NCBI RefSeq assembly: GCF_002101785.1
Contig: NZ_LQPJ01000121.1
Span: 62,001 to 126,000 of the forward strand
DNA length: 64,000 bases
Source of the DNA: Mycobacterium palustre
Lineage (GTDB): Bacteria; Actinomycetota; Actinomycetes; Mycobacteriales; Mycobacteriaceae
Reading direction: 5' to 3'
The notes beneath the pieces were generated by a model, which saw only the letters and a program-made list of their open reading frames with translations, was not told where the DNA came from and ran no database searches. This document shows positions 18,455 to 26,776 of this stretch, piece after piece. Made by a program: the position numbers and the translations under genes. The first letter of the stretch is position 1. Each line of letters starts with the position of its first letter.

Positions 18455-19843
18455 ATGGGTTCGAGCAGCCGCGAGGAGATCGTCGAGGTCTTTGACGCGT
18501 TCGATGCGGACCTGAAACGGTTGTGCGATCTGTCCTTTGACGTGTTTACGACTCCCGAGCGAATGGCGGCGTTGCAGCGCCTGGAATGCGCGGCGCGCAG
18601 GCTGCGGGCACCGCAACACCTGTTGATCAATCAGATCGGCGCGCAGGCAAGCGACAAAGAACTGGGCGGCACATTGCGCTCGGCGCTGGCCGACCGCTTG
18701 CGTATCACGAAAGCCGAGGCCGGTCGGCGGATCGAGGAAGCGGGCGACCTCGGGGAACGCCGGGCGCTCACCGGTGCGCCGCTGGCGCCGCGGTTGACCG
18801 CGACCGCTACCGCGCAACGCGAGGGGCTGATCGGCGACGCGCACGTGCGAGTGATCCGCGGCTTCTTCGCGCACCTGCCCGCCGAGGTGGACGTCTCCAC
18901 TCGAGACGCCGCCGAAGCGGACCTGGCGCACCGAGCGAGCGAATATCGCCCCGACGAGTTGGCCAAGTACGCGCAGCGGATCATGGACTGGCTCAATCCC
19001 GACGGTGAATTCAGCGACCAGGAGCGTGCCCGCAAGCGCGGGATCACGATCGGCAAGCAGGAATTCGACGGCATGTCGCGAATCAGCGGCATGGTGACCC
19101 CGGAGCTGCGGGCCGCGATCGAGGCGATGCTCGCCAAGCTGGCCGCCCCCGGCGCATGCAATCCGGAGGACGAAACCCCCGTGGTCGACGGGACCCCCGA
19201 CGAGGATGCGGTGCGGCGCGACACGCGATCGCAAGCCCAGCGCAACCATGACGGGTTGCTCGCCGGCCTGCGCGCGCTGTTCGCTTCGGGAGATTTGGGC
19301 CAGCACAACGGGTTGCCGGTTTCCATCGTCGTGACCACCACGCTCAAGGAACTGGAGTCGGCCGCCGGCAAAGCGCTGACCGGCGGCGGGACCCTGGTGC
19401 CCATGTCGGACGTGATCCGCTGGGCCAGCCACGCGTACCACTACCTGGCGATCTTCGACCGCGGCAAGGCGCTGGCGCTGCACCACACGAAGCGGCTGGC
19501 CTCACCCGCGCAGCGAATTGTGCTCTACGCCAGGGATCGTGGGTGCACAAAACCGGGTTGCGACGCCCCCGCGTATCACAGCCAGGTCCACCACGTCCGG
19601 GGTTGGGCGGCCACGCACCGCACCGACATCGACGACCTGACGCTCGCGTGTGGCACCGACAACCGGCTCGCCGAAAAGGGGTGGACCACCCGCACCAACG
19701 CGCGCGGCGAGACCGAATGGATCCCGCCGCCCCACCTCGACCACGGGCAGCCCAGAACCAATGCCTTCCATCACCCCGAGAGATTCCTGCGGGATGGAGA
19801 CGGCGACGGAGTCGATGGCGGGGATGATGACGAGCCCGTTTGA
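18455..19843 (+). CDS. HNH endonuclease, 13E12 repeat family (DUF222)
   Basis: A 462-residue member of the mycobacterial 13E12 family: DUF222 over about residues 1-330 and a C-terminal HNH domain with CTKPGCDAPAYHSQVHHVRG, DIDDLTLACGTDN and the final motif. All HNH landmarks (paired cysteines, two histidines, asparagine) are visible, so a nuclease is possible, although cellular function is not known for the family. In M. tuberculosis REP13E12 elements are repeated and serve as the attachment site of prophage phiRv1. Here only one copy is in the window. The C terminus ends in an acidic tail. The gene starts two bases after the broken phosphotransferase frame. Confidence 0.9.
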   Translation: MGSSSREEIVEVFDAFDADLKRLCDLSFDVFTTPERMAALQRLECAARRLRAPQHLLINQIGAQASDKELGGTLRSALADRLRITKAEAGRRIEEAGDLGERRALTGAPLAPRLTATATAQREGLIGDAHVRVIRGFFAHLPAEVDVSTRDAAEADLAHRASEYRPDELAKYAQRIMDWLNPDGEFSDQERARKRGITIGKQEFDGMSRISGMVTPELRAAIEAMLAKLAAPGACNPEDETPVVDGTPDEDAVRRDTRSQAQRNHDGLLAGLRALFASGDLGQHNGLPVSIVVTTTLKELESAAGKALTGGGTLVPMSDVIRWASHAYHYLAIFDRGKALALHHTKRLASPAQRIVLYARDRGCTKPGCDAPAYHSQVHHVRGWAATHRTDIDDLTLACGTDNRLAEKGWTTRTNARGETEWIPPPHLDHGQPRTNAFHHPERFLRDGDGDGVDGGDDDEPV

Positions 19844-19845
19844 CG

Positions 19846-20991
19846 TCAGCCCCACGACGGGCTGTCGGTCAACACCTCTGCGCCGCCGTCGGTGATCTGG
19901 ACGGTGTCGCGGCGGAACACCGCGCCCACGCTGCGCTGCCACACATAGCCGGTGACCGCCAGCACCATGCCGGCGTCGAGGCGTTCGTCTTCCCCCGCGG
20001 CACACAGCGTTTCGCAGACGACAGGCGGGTCGAAACCGAGCCCCAGGCCGTGCGCGACGGGCATGGGCGGCAGCGGCTCGCCGGCCGCCTCGTACGCGGC
20101 GAGGAGCCCGCTGGCCGGCGCGCCGGGGCGGCAGGCCGCGATCAGCCTGTCGTGCAAGGCGTTCGAACGGCCGAACAGCGCGCCCAGCCGGGCGCGGACC
20201 CCGGCGCCGTCCGACTCGCCGTCCGCGCCGCCGGCCGGCCAGGTGCGGCCCACCTCGCCGACGTACCCGTCGGCGAGCGCGCCGGCGGCCAACGCCACCA
20301 GGTCGCCCGCCCGCACCTCGCCGGTCGCACCCGCGCGCCGCCACGGATGCTCCCGTGGCGTCACCCACGCGGCATCCTGGGTGGCCGGCGTGCTCACCCC
20401 GCCGGCGGCCATCGCCTCGAGCACCGCCCCGGTCAGCGTTCGCTCGAAGCTGCCCGGCCGCAATTCCGCGACGGCGGCGGCGATTCCACGCTCGGCGGCG
20501 CGCAGCGCCGGGCCCATCGCCGCGATCTCGTCGGGCGTCTTGATGCGGCGCGCCGCGCGCAGGGCCGGCTCGGCGTCGACGAGTTCGGCGTTCGGGAACG
20601 CCTCGGGCAGCAGCGCCGCGAACGTCGGTGTGATGGCGTCGGTTCCGACCCGCCGCGCCGCCCGCGCGCCCTCGATGCCCTTCAACACACCGATGAGCGT
20701 CATCGGGTTCCACGCCAGCCCGTAGAGCCGGTCGCGGCCGATCTCGTCGGGCACCCCCTCGTCGTCGGTGCTGTTCAGGTAGACCTCCCCGGTAGCGCGC
20801 ACCATCACGCAGACCGGGCCGAACGGCCGGGTGCCGGCGATCCACAGCTGGGGCGCGCCGGTGACATAGCGGACGTTGGCCTGCCGCCCCAGCACCAGGA
20901 CGTCGAGGCCGTAGGCGTCCATCTGGGCCAGCGCCCGCTCCCGCCGCCCGGTCCGCAGCGGGCCGGGGTCCGGCGCGACCTCGGTCGTCAC
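19846..20991 (-). CDS. M24 metallopeptidase-fold protein with degenerate metal site (probable pseudoenzyme)
   Basis: A 381-residue protein with the two-domain creatinase/aminopeptidase P layout. The pita-bread domain is recognisable by HGLGLGF (His314) and LDAGMVLAVTGYVW. Compared with its neighbour at 20988-22238, however, the metal aspartates become Ala235 and Glu246, and the two late glutamates become Thr347 and Arg361, so four of five ligands differ. The fold is probably kept while hydrolysis is lost. GTG 20991 overlaps the neighbour's stop (GTGA), implying coupled synthesis and possibly a heterodimer. It converges on the 13E12 gene with two bases between. Confidence 0.88.
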   Translation of the reverse strand: MTTEVAPDPGPLRTGRRERALAQMDAYGLDVLVLGRQANVRYVTGAPQLWIAGTRPFGPVCVMVRATGEVYLNSTDDEGVPDEIGRDRLYGLAWNPMTLIGVLKGIEGARAARRVGTDAITPTFAALLPEAFPNAELVDAEPALRAARRIKTPDEIAAMGPALRAAERGIAAAVAELRPGSFERTLTGAVLEAMAAGGVSTPATQDAAWVTPREHPWRRAGATGEVRAGDLVALAAGALADGYVGEVGRTWPAGGADGESDGAGVRARLGALFGRSNALHDRLIAACRPGAPASGLLAAYEAAGEPLPPMPVAHGLGLGFDPPVVCETLCAAGEDERLDAGMVLAVTGYVWQRSVGAVFRRDTVQITDGGAEVLTDSPSWG

Positions 20992-22238
20992 GGGGCGTCG
21001 CCATAGGGCGCGTAGGGGTAGTCGGTGATCGGCGTGTAGCCGTCCTCGGTGATCACCACGATCTCCTCACTGCGATAGCCGCCCGTGCCGTCCTCCCACA
21101 CCACCGGCTCGAGCACCAGGACCATGCCCGGCGGGAAGACGAAGCTGTCGTCGTATTCCTCGCCGAGGTCCGTCCCGATCATCGGCGCTTCGGCGGGGTA
21201 GGTGCCGATGCCATGGCCCAGATAAAAGTGCGGCAGCCACGGCTTGCGGCCGCCGTTGGCCGCGATCGCCGCGCGCGCCAAATCACCCGACGTGGCACCG
21301 GCTTTGGTGACCGCCAGGGTCGCGTCCAGGATCGCGCGCCATTGCCGGAACTGATCTTGCTGCCGCGGTGAGGGCTCGTCGCCCACCAGCCAGGTTCGGC
21401 CGAAGTCCGAGCAGTAGCCGGCATAGCTGATGCTGATGTCGGTCCACAACACGTCGCCGGCGGCCAGCTCGCGAGCCGTGGGCAACAGCGGCAGCGCGAG
21501 ATCGCCGTGCGTCGTCCACACCCCGGCTTCCCGCGAGCCGGGCATCACCTGCCAGATGGCTTCGAGCATGTTGGTGGTTGCGCCCAACTCGAAAGCGCGG
21601 CGCACCAGCCTGGCCGAAAGGTCGATCTGGCGCACGCCGGGCGCCAGCGCCGTCTGCACGTCCGCCATGGCCTCCTCGGTGATCCGCGAGGCCCGGCGCA
21701 GACACGAGATCTCGTCGCGGGTCTTTTGCAGCTGGGCCGCGCCGACGACGATCGCCGCGTCGATGGGCGGCTTGGATCCGAACAGGGCGGTCGCCGACCG
21801 CCGCATCGCACCGGTCAGCTCGTCGACGGCGACGGTCGCGCCCGGCGGGATCAGCCCGGACAGCATCCGGGCGAATTCGGCTACCCCGTGGTCGAATTCG
21901 AGATAGACCGGGCCGTGCAGGTGGTCCTCGGGCAGGGGCGGATCCGCCGGATCCCCGGTGGCGCCGCCCCGGAACGGCATGAACAGGTGCGGGTGCTCGT
22001 CGTCGGCCAGCACCACCGCCACCGGTCGCTCGACGTGCGAAAGGCCCGCGTCGAGCAGGGGCCAGACGGCGCCCGTCGCATAGCCGACATAGCCGTTCAT
22101 CGACAGGACCAGCGCGTCGACGCCGTGGTCGGCCATCGCGGCGCGAAGCCGCGCGCCGATCTCCGAACGCATGCGTGCCCAGTCCGGCTGATCCGGGATG
22201 TCGATCGCCGTTCCGCGCGGCGCGAGTGAGTGACCCAT
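20988..22238 (-). CDS. M24-family metallopeptidase (Xaa-Pro aminopeptidase/creatinase type)
   Basis: A 416-residue M24 protein whose five metal ligands look intact: aspartates in WTDISISYAGYCSDFGRTW, histidine in YLGHGIGTYP, and glutamates in MVLVLEPVVW and YRSEEIVVIT. Family members cleave Xaa-Pro bonds or hydrolyse creatine-like amides; in mycobacterial catabolic clusters they accompany amidohydrolases and may cleave amide or C-N bonds of small molecules. It follows the P450/amidohydrolase chimera after one base and overlaps the degenerate M24 gene by four, so the three are one minus-strand operon. Confidence 0.9.
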   Translation of the reverse strand: MGHSLAPRGTAIDIPDQPDWARMRSEIGARLRAAMADHGVDALVLSMNGYVGYATGAVWPLLDAGLSHVERPVAVVLADDEHPHLFMPFRGGATGDPADPPLPEDHLHGPVYLEFDHGVAEFARMLSGLIPPGATVAVDELTGAMRRSATALFGSKPPIDAAIVVGAAQLQKTRDEISCLRRASRITEEAMADVQTALAPGVRQIDLSARLVRRAFELGATTNMLEAIWQVMPGSREAGVWTTHGDLALPLLPTARELAAGDVLWTDISISYAGYCSDFGRTWLVGDEPSPRQQDQFRQWRAILDATLAVTKAGATSGDLARAAIAANGGRKPWLPHFYLGHGIGTYPAEAPMIGTDLGEEYDDSFVFPPGMVLVLEPVVWEDGTGGYRSEEIVVITEDGYTPITDYPYAPYGDAP

Positions 22239-22239
22239 G

Positions 22240-22680
22240 CTAGATGCCCAGAAATCTTTTGACGTTGCCGCCGACGACCCGCACCGCGTCCTCCGGGCCG
22301 ACGGCGTCGACCACCGCGGCCAGCGACCTCTCGGAATAGCCGAAGGTGCTTTCGTTGTGCGGATAATCCGACGACCACATCACCTTGTCGATCCCGATGT
22401 CGTCGATCTGGCCAAGGTTAAGGCCGTCGACCATGAGCATCCCCTCGTTCCAGTGCGGGTAGCCCGGCAGCCGGTCGTCGACGCTGGCGCGCGAATCGGC
22501 GAACAACGCCCGGATCGCGTCGTAGCCGTGGATCAGCCAGGGGGTGCTGCCGTCCCAAATCCTGACCCTGCTCAACTGGCTATCTGCGTTGAGCGACAAC
22601 ACCTTTGGGGGCGGCGCGAACGGGCAACCCGGGGCCCGGGTCATCGGGAAGTCGGGGATCGCGGTCGAGATCTCGGTCAT
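22240..22680 (-). pseudogene. In-frame chimera: cytochrome P450 N-terminus joined to amidohydrolase C-terminus
   Basis: The 146-codon frame from ATG 22680, with GAGGAGG three bases upstream, begins like a P450 (APGCPFAPPPKVL, then SRVRIWDGSTPWLIHGYDAI and DDRLPGYPHWNEGM, about residues 16-82). It then becomes the C-terminus of an amidohydrolase-2 protein (DKVMWSSDYPHNESTFG and VRVVGGNVKRFLGI). There is no heme-binding cysteine and most of the TIM barrel is absent, so neither activity can survive. The simplest reading is one deletion of roughly 2-3 kb that fused two neighbouring genes, with the join at about 22408-22432. The ORF remains open and well positioned for translation. Confidence 0.8.
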
Positions 22681-23353
22681 CGTCCTCCTCGGTTTTCGTC
22701 CGCGGCGCTCACGTGGACGGGCGCGCGCCACAGGCCGACGATCGCGTCGATCAGCCCCTCGCCGGCGACCGGCCAGCTGGAACGCGACCGGGGCCCGTGC
22801 TCGGCCAGCGCGCCCTCGTGCTCGGCGCACGTGTGCATGAGCAGGTTGCGCACCATCACGATCCGTTCGTGGCGCACCCGGCGGGGCAGGTCGGGCAGGC
22901 AGCGGATGATGCCGTCGATGGTTTGCACGAGCATCGGGGACGTCAGCGCGTCCTTGGTGACGACGTGCCGGTAGGTGGGATCGGCCATCGCCTGCGCGGC
23001 GAACCGCGCGTACCAACTCGGGGTCCCCAGCGCCGGAGGTGATCGGTGAGTGGGCGCACCAGCGCGCCCACCCAGTCGCGCAATTCCGTCGAATCGCCGA
23101 CGTCGGCCAGCATTCGCGTGCGCAGTTCCTCGATCGGTTCCCGGTGCTTGCGTTCGATCGCCCGCAGCAGGTCAATCCTGGTCCCGAAGTGATAGCACGC
23201 CGCGGCGTTGTTGCCCTGGCCGGCCGCGTCGCTGATCTGCCGGTTGGACACCGCGTACATGCCGCGCTCGGCGAACAGCACCTCGGCGGCGGTCAAGAGC
23301 GCCTCGCGGGTGCCCGTGGACCTGGGGGAACGGGCGATACGCTCGGCCGTCAT
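22677..23353 (-). pseudogene. TetR-family regulator gene with a single-base frameshift
   Basis: From ATG 23353 the N-terminal half encodes a TetR helix-turn-helix (TREALLTAAEVLFAERG, then SNRQISDAAGQGNNAAACYHFG). After LVRPLTDHL the frame turns into basic nonsense, while the true C-terminal half (TPSWYARFAAQAMADPTYRH through ADENRGGR, stop at 22677) is in another frame. Adding one base in the G pair at about 23034-23037 restores a normal regulator of about 225 residues. The frame ends in an ATGA overlap with the chimera, so it once led the operon. A perfect 24-base palindrome lies 26 bases upstream. Confidence 0.82.
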
Positions 23354-23378
23354 CGCCCCAGTGAACACCGGCCAACGT

Positions 23379-23402
23379 CTTAAATCAAGCAGTTGATTTA
23401 AG
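23379..23402. promoter_or_regulatory. Perfect palindromic operator upstream of the broken TetR gene
   Basis: CTTAAATCAA and TTGATTTAAG form a perfect 10-base inverted repeat around GCAG, in AT-rich sequence unlike its surroundings. The size and symmetry suit a TetR dimer, and the position 26 bases before the regulator's start suggests autoregulation. It lies between divergent genes (regulator on the left, Ddn-like gene on the right), so it could control both. Confidence 0.75.
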
Positions 23403-23533
23403 AGCGCGCCGCTCGGCCGGTAGCGCGGCCGAATCGGGCGGGGGTCGATCCGGCGGAGGTCAATTCCCCAGGGGTCAAGATGAATTCATCGTCGGGACGC
23501 CCAAGCCGTGCTCGCGCCGAATAGAGTGATCGC

Positions 23534-24010
23534 GTGAATCCGCTGCAGCGGGTGGCGCGCAACCCGACGGCCTACCGCTGGCTGGTGCTCACCGCGCGGC
23601 CGGTCGCCGAAGTGCTCGAGGCCGTGCTCCGGTTCATCACCGCGGGGCGACTCGGCGTGCTGGATCTCACCGGCCTGCCCAACGTGCAGATCACCGCCCC
23701 GGGGCGCAAGACCGGGCTGGCCCGCACGGCGACGGTGCAGTGCGTGCCCGCCGACGATGGGCTGCTGGTGGTCGGCTCCAACTGGGGCCGGGACCGCCAC
23801 CCGTCGTGGTCGGCGAATCTCAAAGCGGCACAACGGGTCAGCGTGCGCAGGCGGGGTCATCGCTTCACCGCGAAGGTGCGGTTGCTCACCGGCGAGGAGC
23901 GCGATCGGGCATGGGCCGCGGCCCTGGCGCACTGGCCGAACTATCAGATCGCCCAGGATCGGGCCGGCGGCCGCCGGTTTCGCCTGTTTCTTCTCACGCC
24001 CACCGCCTGA
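23534..24010 (+). CDS. Nitroreductase/deazaflavin (F420)-dependent reductase of the Ddn family
   Basis: A 158-residue split-barrel protein related to the F420-dependent nitroreductase Ddn. The motif VQITAPGRKTGLARTATVQC (about residues 51-70) matches the family's GRKSG signature and VVGSNWGRDRHPSWSANLKA is the usual cofactor-contact stretch. It probably uses F420H2 in the cytoplasm or at the membrane; Ddn relatives reduce quinones and nitro compounds. The start is GTG 23534. The palindrome at 23379-23402 lies 130 bases upstream and may regulate it. Confidence 0.88.
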   Translation: MNPLQRVARNPTAYRWLVLTARPVAEVLEAVLRFITAGRLGVLDLTGLPNVQITAPGRKTGLARTATVQCVPADDGLLVVGSNWGRDRHPSWSANLKAAQRVSVRRRGHRFTAKVRLLTGEERDRAWAAALAHWPNYQIAQDRAGGRRFRLFLLTPTA

Positions 24011-24057
24011 TCGCCGCTCAACCGCCCAGGGCGGATCCCAGGGCGGATCAGAGGCCG

Positions 24058-24999
24058 CTACCGAGCCGCGTGACTGCTGATGTGGGCGAGCAGGTCCCGG
24101 GCGGCCCCCGCCGGCGGTGTCCGTCCACCGACCCAGACGGCGCGGAAATGGCGTTGCAGGTTCAGCTCCGGGACGGCAACCTCGCGCAGCCGCCCGATCG
24201 CGAGGTCGTCGGCGACGGCCAGCCGGCTCATCACGGTGGGCCCCGCGCCGGCGACCACCGCGGCGCGCACTGCGGCGGCGGAGGACAGCTCGAGGACGGG
24301 ATCCGCCTGCTGCTCAGTTTCGCCCAACACCCGCCGCAAAGCGGCGGTCAACGCGTCCCTGGTCCCCGACCCCCGTTCGCGCGTCACCAGAGGCGTTCGG
24401 CTGAGTTCCGCCGCGGACACGGGCCGTTGGCGCTGGGCCCATTTGTGGTCGGCGGGCACCACCAGCACGAGCTCGTCGCGTCCGATCACCTTGGTGCGCA
24501 ACCCCTTTGGCGGATACGGGGTCTCGACGAATCCTAGGTCCGCGGCGCCGTCCCGCACCGCCGCGACGACGTGGTCGCTGTTGGTCGCGGTCATGATGAC
24601 TTCGGGACCGCCGGTGCCGAGTCGGCGCCCCGCGGCCTGAAGTGACACCAGCCAGCGGGGCATGAGTTGCTCGGCGATCGTCAGGCTGGCGGCCACCCGG
24701 ACCCGCCTGCGCCGTTCGGATCGCAGTGATGCTAATCCGGCGTCCACATGTTGGGCGACGTCGAGCAAGCGATCCGCCCATTCCGCCACCACGACACCCG
24801 CGGGCGTCAGCTGCGAGCCGCGCGGCGTCCTGACGACCAATGCCACCCCGGTCTGGGCCTCGATCGAGGCCAGTCGGGCCGAAACCGCCTGCTGGGTCAG
24901 CCCGAATTCCCTGGCCGCGGCGCCGATGCTGCCGCTCCGGGCGATCGCTACGAATATCTCCAGCGCGGACAGCTCCGGCAGGTGGGCGCTAAGCGGCAT
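24058..24999 (-). CDS. LysR-family transcriptional regulator
   Basis: A 313-residue LysR protein: the N-terminal winged helix-turn-helix (LSALEIFVAIARSGSIGAAA, then FGLTQQAVSARLASIEAQTG, about residues 10-65) and a periplasmic-binding-like effector domain. ATG 24999 is preceded by GGAGG. It is divergent from the molybdopterin oxidoreductase gene across 154 bases holding two operator-like palindromes of the same pattern, the classical arrangement for a LysR activator and its target. The ligand is unknown, though a sulfur or nitrogen oxyanion would fit the target. Confidence 0.92.
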   Translation of the reverse strand: MPLSAHLPELSALEIFVAIARSGSIGAAAREFGLTQQAVSARLASIEAQTGVALVVRTPRGSQLTPAGVVVAEWADRLLDVAQHVDAGLASLRSERRRRVRVAASLTIAEQLMPRWLVSLQAAGRRLGTGGPEVIMTATNSDHVVAAVRDGAADLGFVETPYPPKGLRTKVIGRDELVLVVPADHKWAQRQRPVSAAELSRTPLVTRERGSGTRDALTAALRRVLGETEQQADPVLELSSAAAVRAAVVAGAGPTVMSRLAVADDLAIGRLREVAVPELNLQRHFRAVWVGGRTPPAGAARDLLAHISSHAAR

Positions 25000-25021
25000 G
25001 ACGATCCTCCGGCGCCAGCCT

Positions 25022-25072
25022 ACAAGTCACACTTGTGAGGACGCCCGAAGCCCACAAGCCTGATTTGTGGGC
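25022..25072. promoter_or_regulatory. Two matched operator-like palindromes between lysR and the molybdoenzyme gene
   Basis: Site 1 is ACAAGT-CAC-ACTTGT (25022-25036). Site 2 is GCCCACAA-N7-TTGTGGGC (25050-25072). Both contain ACAA-N7-TTGT, and their centres are 32 bases apart, about three helical turns, so a tetramer could sit on one face. This fits the paired recognition and activation sites of LysR regulators. Confidence 0.6.
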
Positions 25073-25153
25073 CCACAAAGTCCGCACCCCTGGCACCGGC
25101 CGCGGAAAAAGGTGACGATTCCTCACGACGCGGCCGAACAGGAGACGGTGAGA

Positions 25154-26281
25154 ATGAGCGCGATGACGTCGACCACGGCGGTGTGGGGTAAGCGTGGGGA
25201 GATGATCGTGCACAGCGCGCAGCCCTACAACGCCGAACCGCCGCCCGCGGTGCTGGCCGGCAGCGCCATCACCCCTATCGACGCGTTCTATGCCCGCAAT
25301 CACGGCCCGTTCCCCGACATCGCCCCGGAGCGGTGGCGGCTGACGGTCGGCGGGCGCGTCGAGCGACCGCTTGCGCTGACATACGACCAGCTGACCACCG
25401 AATTCACCCAGCACCGCGTGACGGCGACGCTCGCGTGCGCCGGCAACCGGCGCGCGGAGCTGCTGCGGGTGCGGCCCATCCCCGGGAAAGAACCATGGGG
25501 GCACGGGGCGATCTCGACCGCCGAGTGGCGCGGCGTCCGGCTGGCCGACGTCCTGGCCGCCGCGGGCGCACACCACGACGACGCGCTGCACGCCGCGTTC
25601 GAGGCTGTCGACGTGGCCGAGGAGGCGAAGCCGCCCCAGCCCTACGGCGGCTCGATCCCGCTGAGGAAGGCGACGTCGCCCGAAGTTCTGCTCGCGTGGC
25701 AGATGAATTCCGAACCGCTGCCGCGCGCCCACGGCGGACCGGTCCGGCTGGTGGTGCCGGGGTACATCGGTGCGCGCAGCGTCAAGTGGGTCACGGCCAT
25801 CACCGTCCAAGCGGGTCCGTCGCAGAACTACTTTCAGTCGCACGACTACCGGATCCTGCCGGCGGACGCCGACACCGATTCCGTCACGGCGGGGCAGGGC
25901 ATTTCGCTGTCGTCGCTGGCGCTCAACTGCGACATCCTCGACCCGAGCGACGACGCTCGGGTGCCGCCGGGTCAGCTGACCATTCGCGGGTACGGGATCG
26001 CCGGCGACGGCCACACCGTCGAGCGGGTCGACGTGTCCCTCGACGGCGGGCTTTGCTGGCGGCAGGCCGACCTGCACCCCGCGCCGAGTAAATGGTCGTG
26101 GCGGCCATGGTCGCTGGCCGTCGACGTCGCGCCGGGACCGCTGCGCATCACGGCCCGCGCCTGGGACGACACGGGTGCCCTGCAGCCGGAATCCGCGGCG
26201 TCGCTATGGAATCCGCGCGGTTACGCCAACAACGCGTGGGCCCGCGTCGCGCTGAACGTGACCTCGGGGCGATCGGGCTAA
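25154..26281 (+). CDS. Molybdopterin-dependent oxidoreductase, sulfite oxidase family
   Basis: A 375-residue soluble enzyme with the sulfite-oxidase molybdopterin domain (about residues 55-235), including VTATLACAGNRRAELL with the molybdenum-ligand Cys95, and a C-terminal Mo-co dimerisation domain (about 260-375; RVDVSLDGGLCWRQADL). No heme domain, membrane segment or Tat signal is seen, so electrons must go to a separate carrier. ATG 25154 follows AGGAG; the frame is open upstream, but that part holds the operators. It overlaps the convergent DUF2231 gene by four bases. It probably oxidises sulfite or a related compound. Confidence 0.9.
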   Translation: MSAMTSTTAVWGKRGEMIVHSAQPYNAEPPPAVLAGSAITPIDAFYARNHGPFPDIAPERWRLTVGGRVERPLALTYDQLTTEFTQHRVTATLACAGNRRAELLRVRPIPGKEPWGHGAISTAEWRGVRLADVLAAAGAHHDDALHAAFEAVDVAEEAKPPQPYGGSIPLRKATSPEVLLAWQMNSEPLPRAHGGPVRLVVPGYIGARSVKWVTAITVQAGPSQNYFQSHDYRILPADADTDSVTAGQGISLSSLALNCDILDPSDDARVPPGQLTIRGYGIAGDGHTVERVDVSLDGGLCWRQADLHPAPSKWSWRPWSLAVDVAPGPLRITARAWDDTGALQPESAASLWNPRGYANNAWARVALNVTSGRSG

Positions 26282-26769
26282 GTCCCGTTGGCCTTCTTCA
26301 GGCGCGCTATCTCGCCGCCCCACACCGATTGGGCGCCGGCATCGCCGACGCGGTACACCTGGACGGTCGCCGAAATCCCAACGGCCAGAACGATTATCCC
26401 CGCGATGACCCTGGTGACCGTTCGGCGGTTTTCGGGTCGGCGTTCGTGCAGGCGCAGCAGCACGAGCCCGATCGCGACCGCCAGCAGGGCGGCGGAGAAG
26501 TAGAGCATCGCCTCACCCCGGTCGGCGTGTTCGGTCAGGATCGGGCCGGGCTTGGCCCGCAGGCCGTAGAGCCATTCACCCGCGTTGATGGTGATCGGGG
26601 TCAACACCATCGTGGCGCCGGCCAGGGCCAGCGTGAGCCACAACAGCTGGCCGCGCCGGGCGGCCGGCCATAGGCCGCACACAATCTCCAGCAGCGCGGT
26701 CAGCGGCACCAGCACCACGACGAAATGCAGCCACAGGGCGTGCGCGGGCAGGTTGCCGATGACGGTCAT
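26278..26769 (-). CDS. DUF2231 family membrane protein
   Basis: A 163-residue integral membrane protein with about four hydrophobic segments (near residues 12-34, 42-60, 88-103 and 120-138). The opening NLPAHALWLHFVVVLVPLTA matches the DUF2231 family, whose function is not known. It begins eight bases after the lipoprotein gene's stop on the same strand, so the two are probably one unit. Its stop region overlaps the molybdoenzyme gene. Confidence 0.85.
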   Translation of the reverse strand: MTVIGNLPAHALWLHFVVVLVPLTALLEIVCGLWPAARRGQLLWLTLALAGATMVLTPITINAGEWLYGLRAKPGPILTEHADRGEAMLYFSAALLAVAIGLVLLRLHERRPENRRTVTRVIAGIIVLAVGISATVQVYRVGDAGAQSVWGGEIARLKKANGT

Positions 26770-26776
26770 GCCCGCC

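Noticed and set aside
24058..26281. Large overlapping ORFs opposite the lysR and molybdoenzyme genes
   Set aside because: They are Arg/Pro-rich antisense shadows, as is usual in high-GC DNA.
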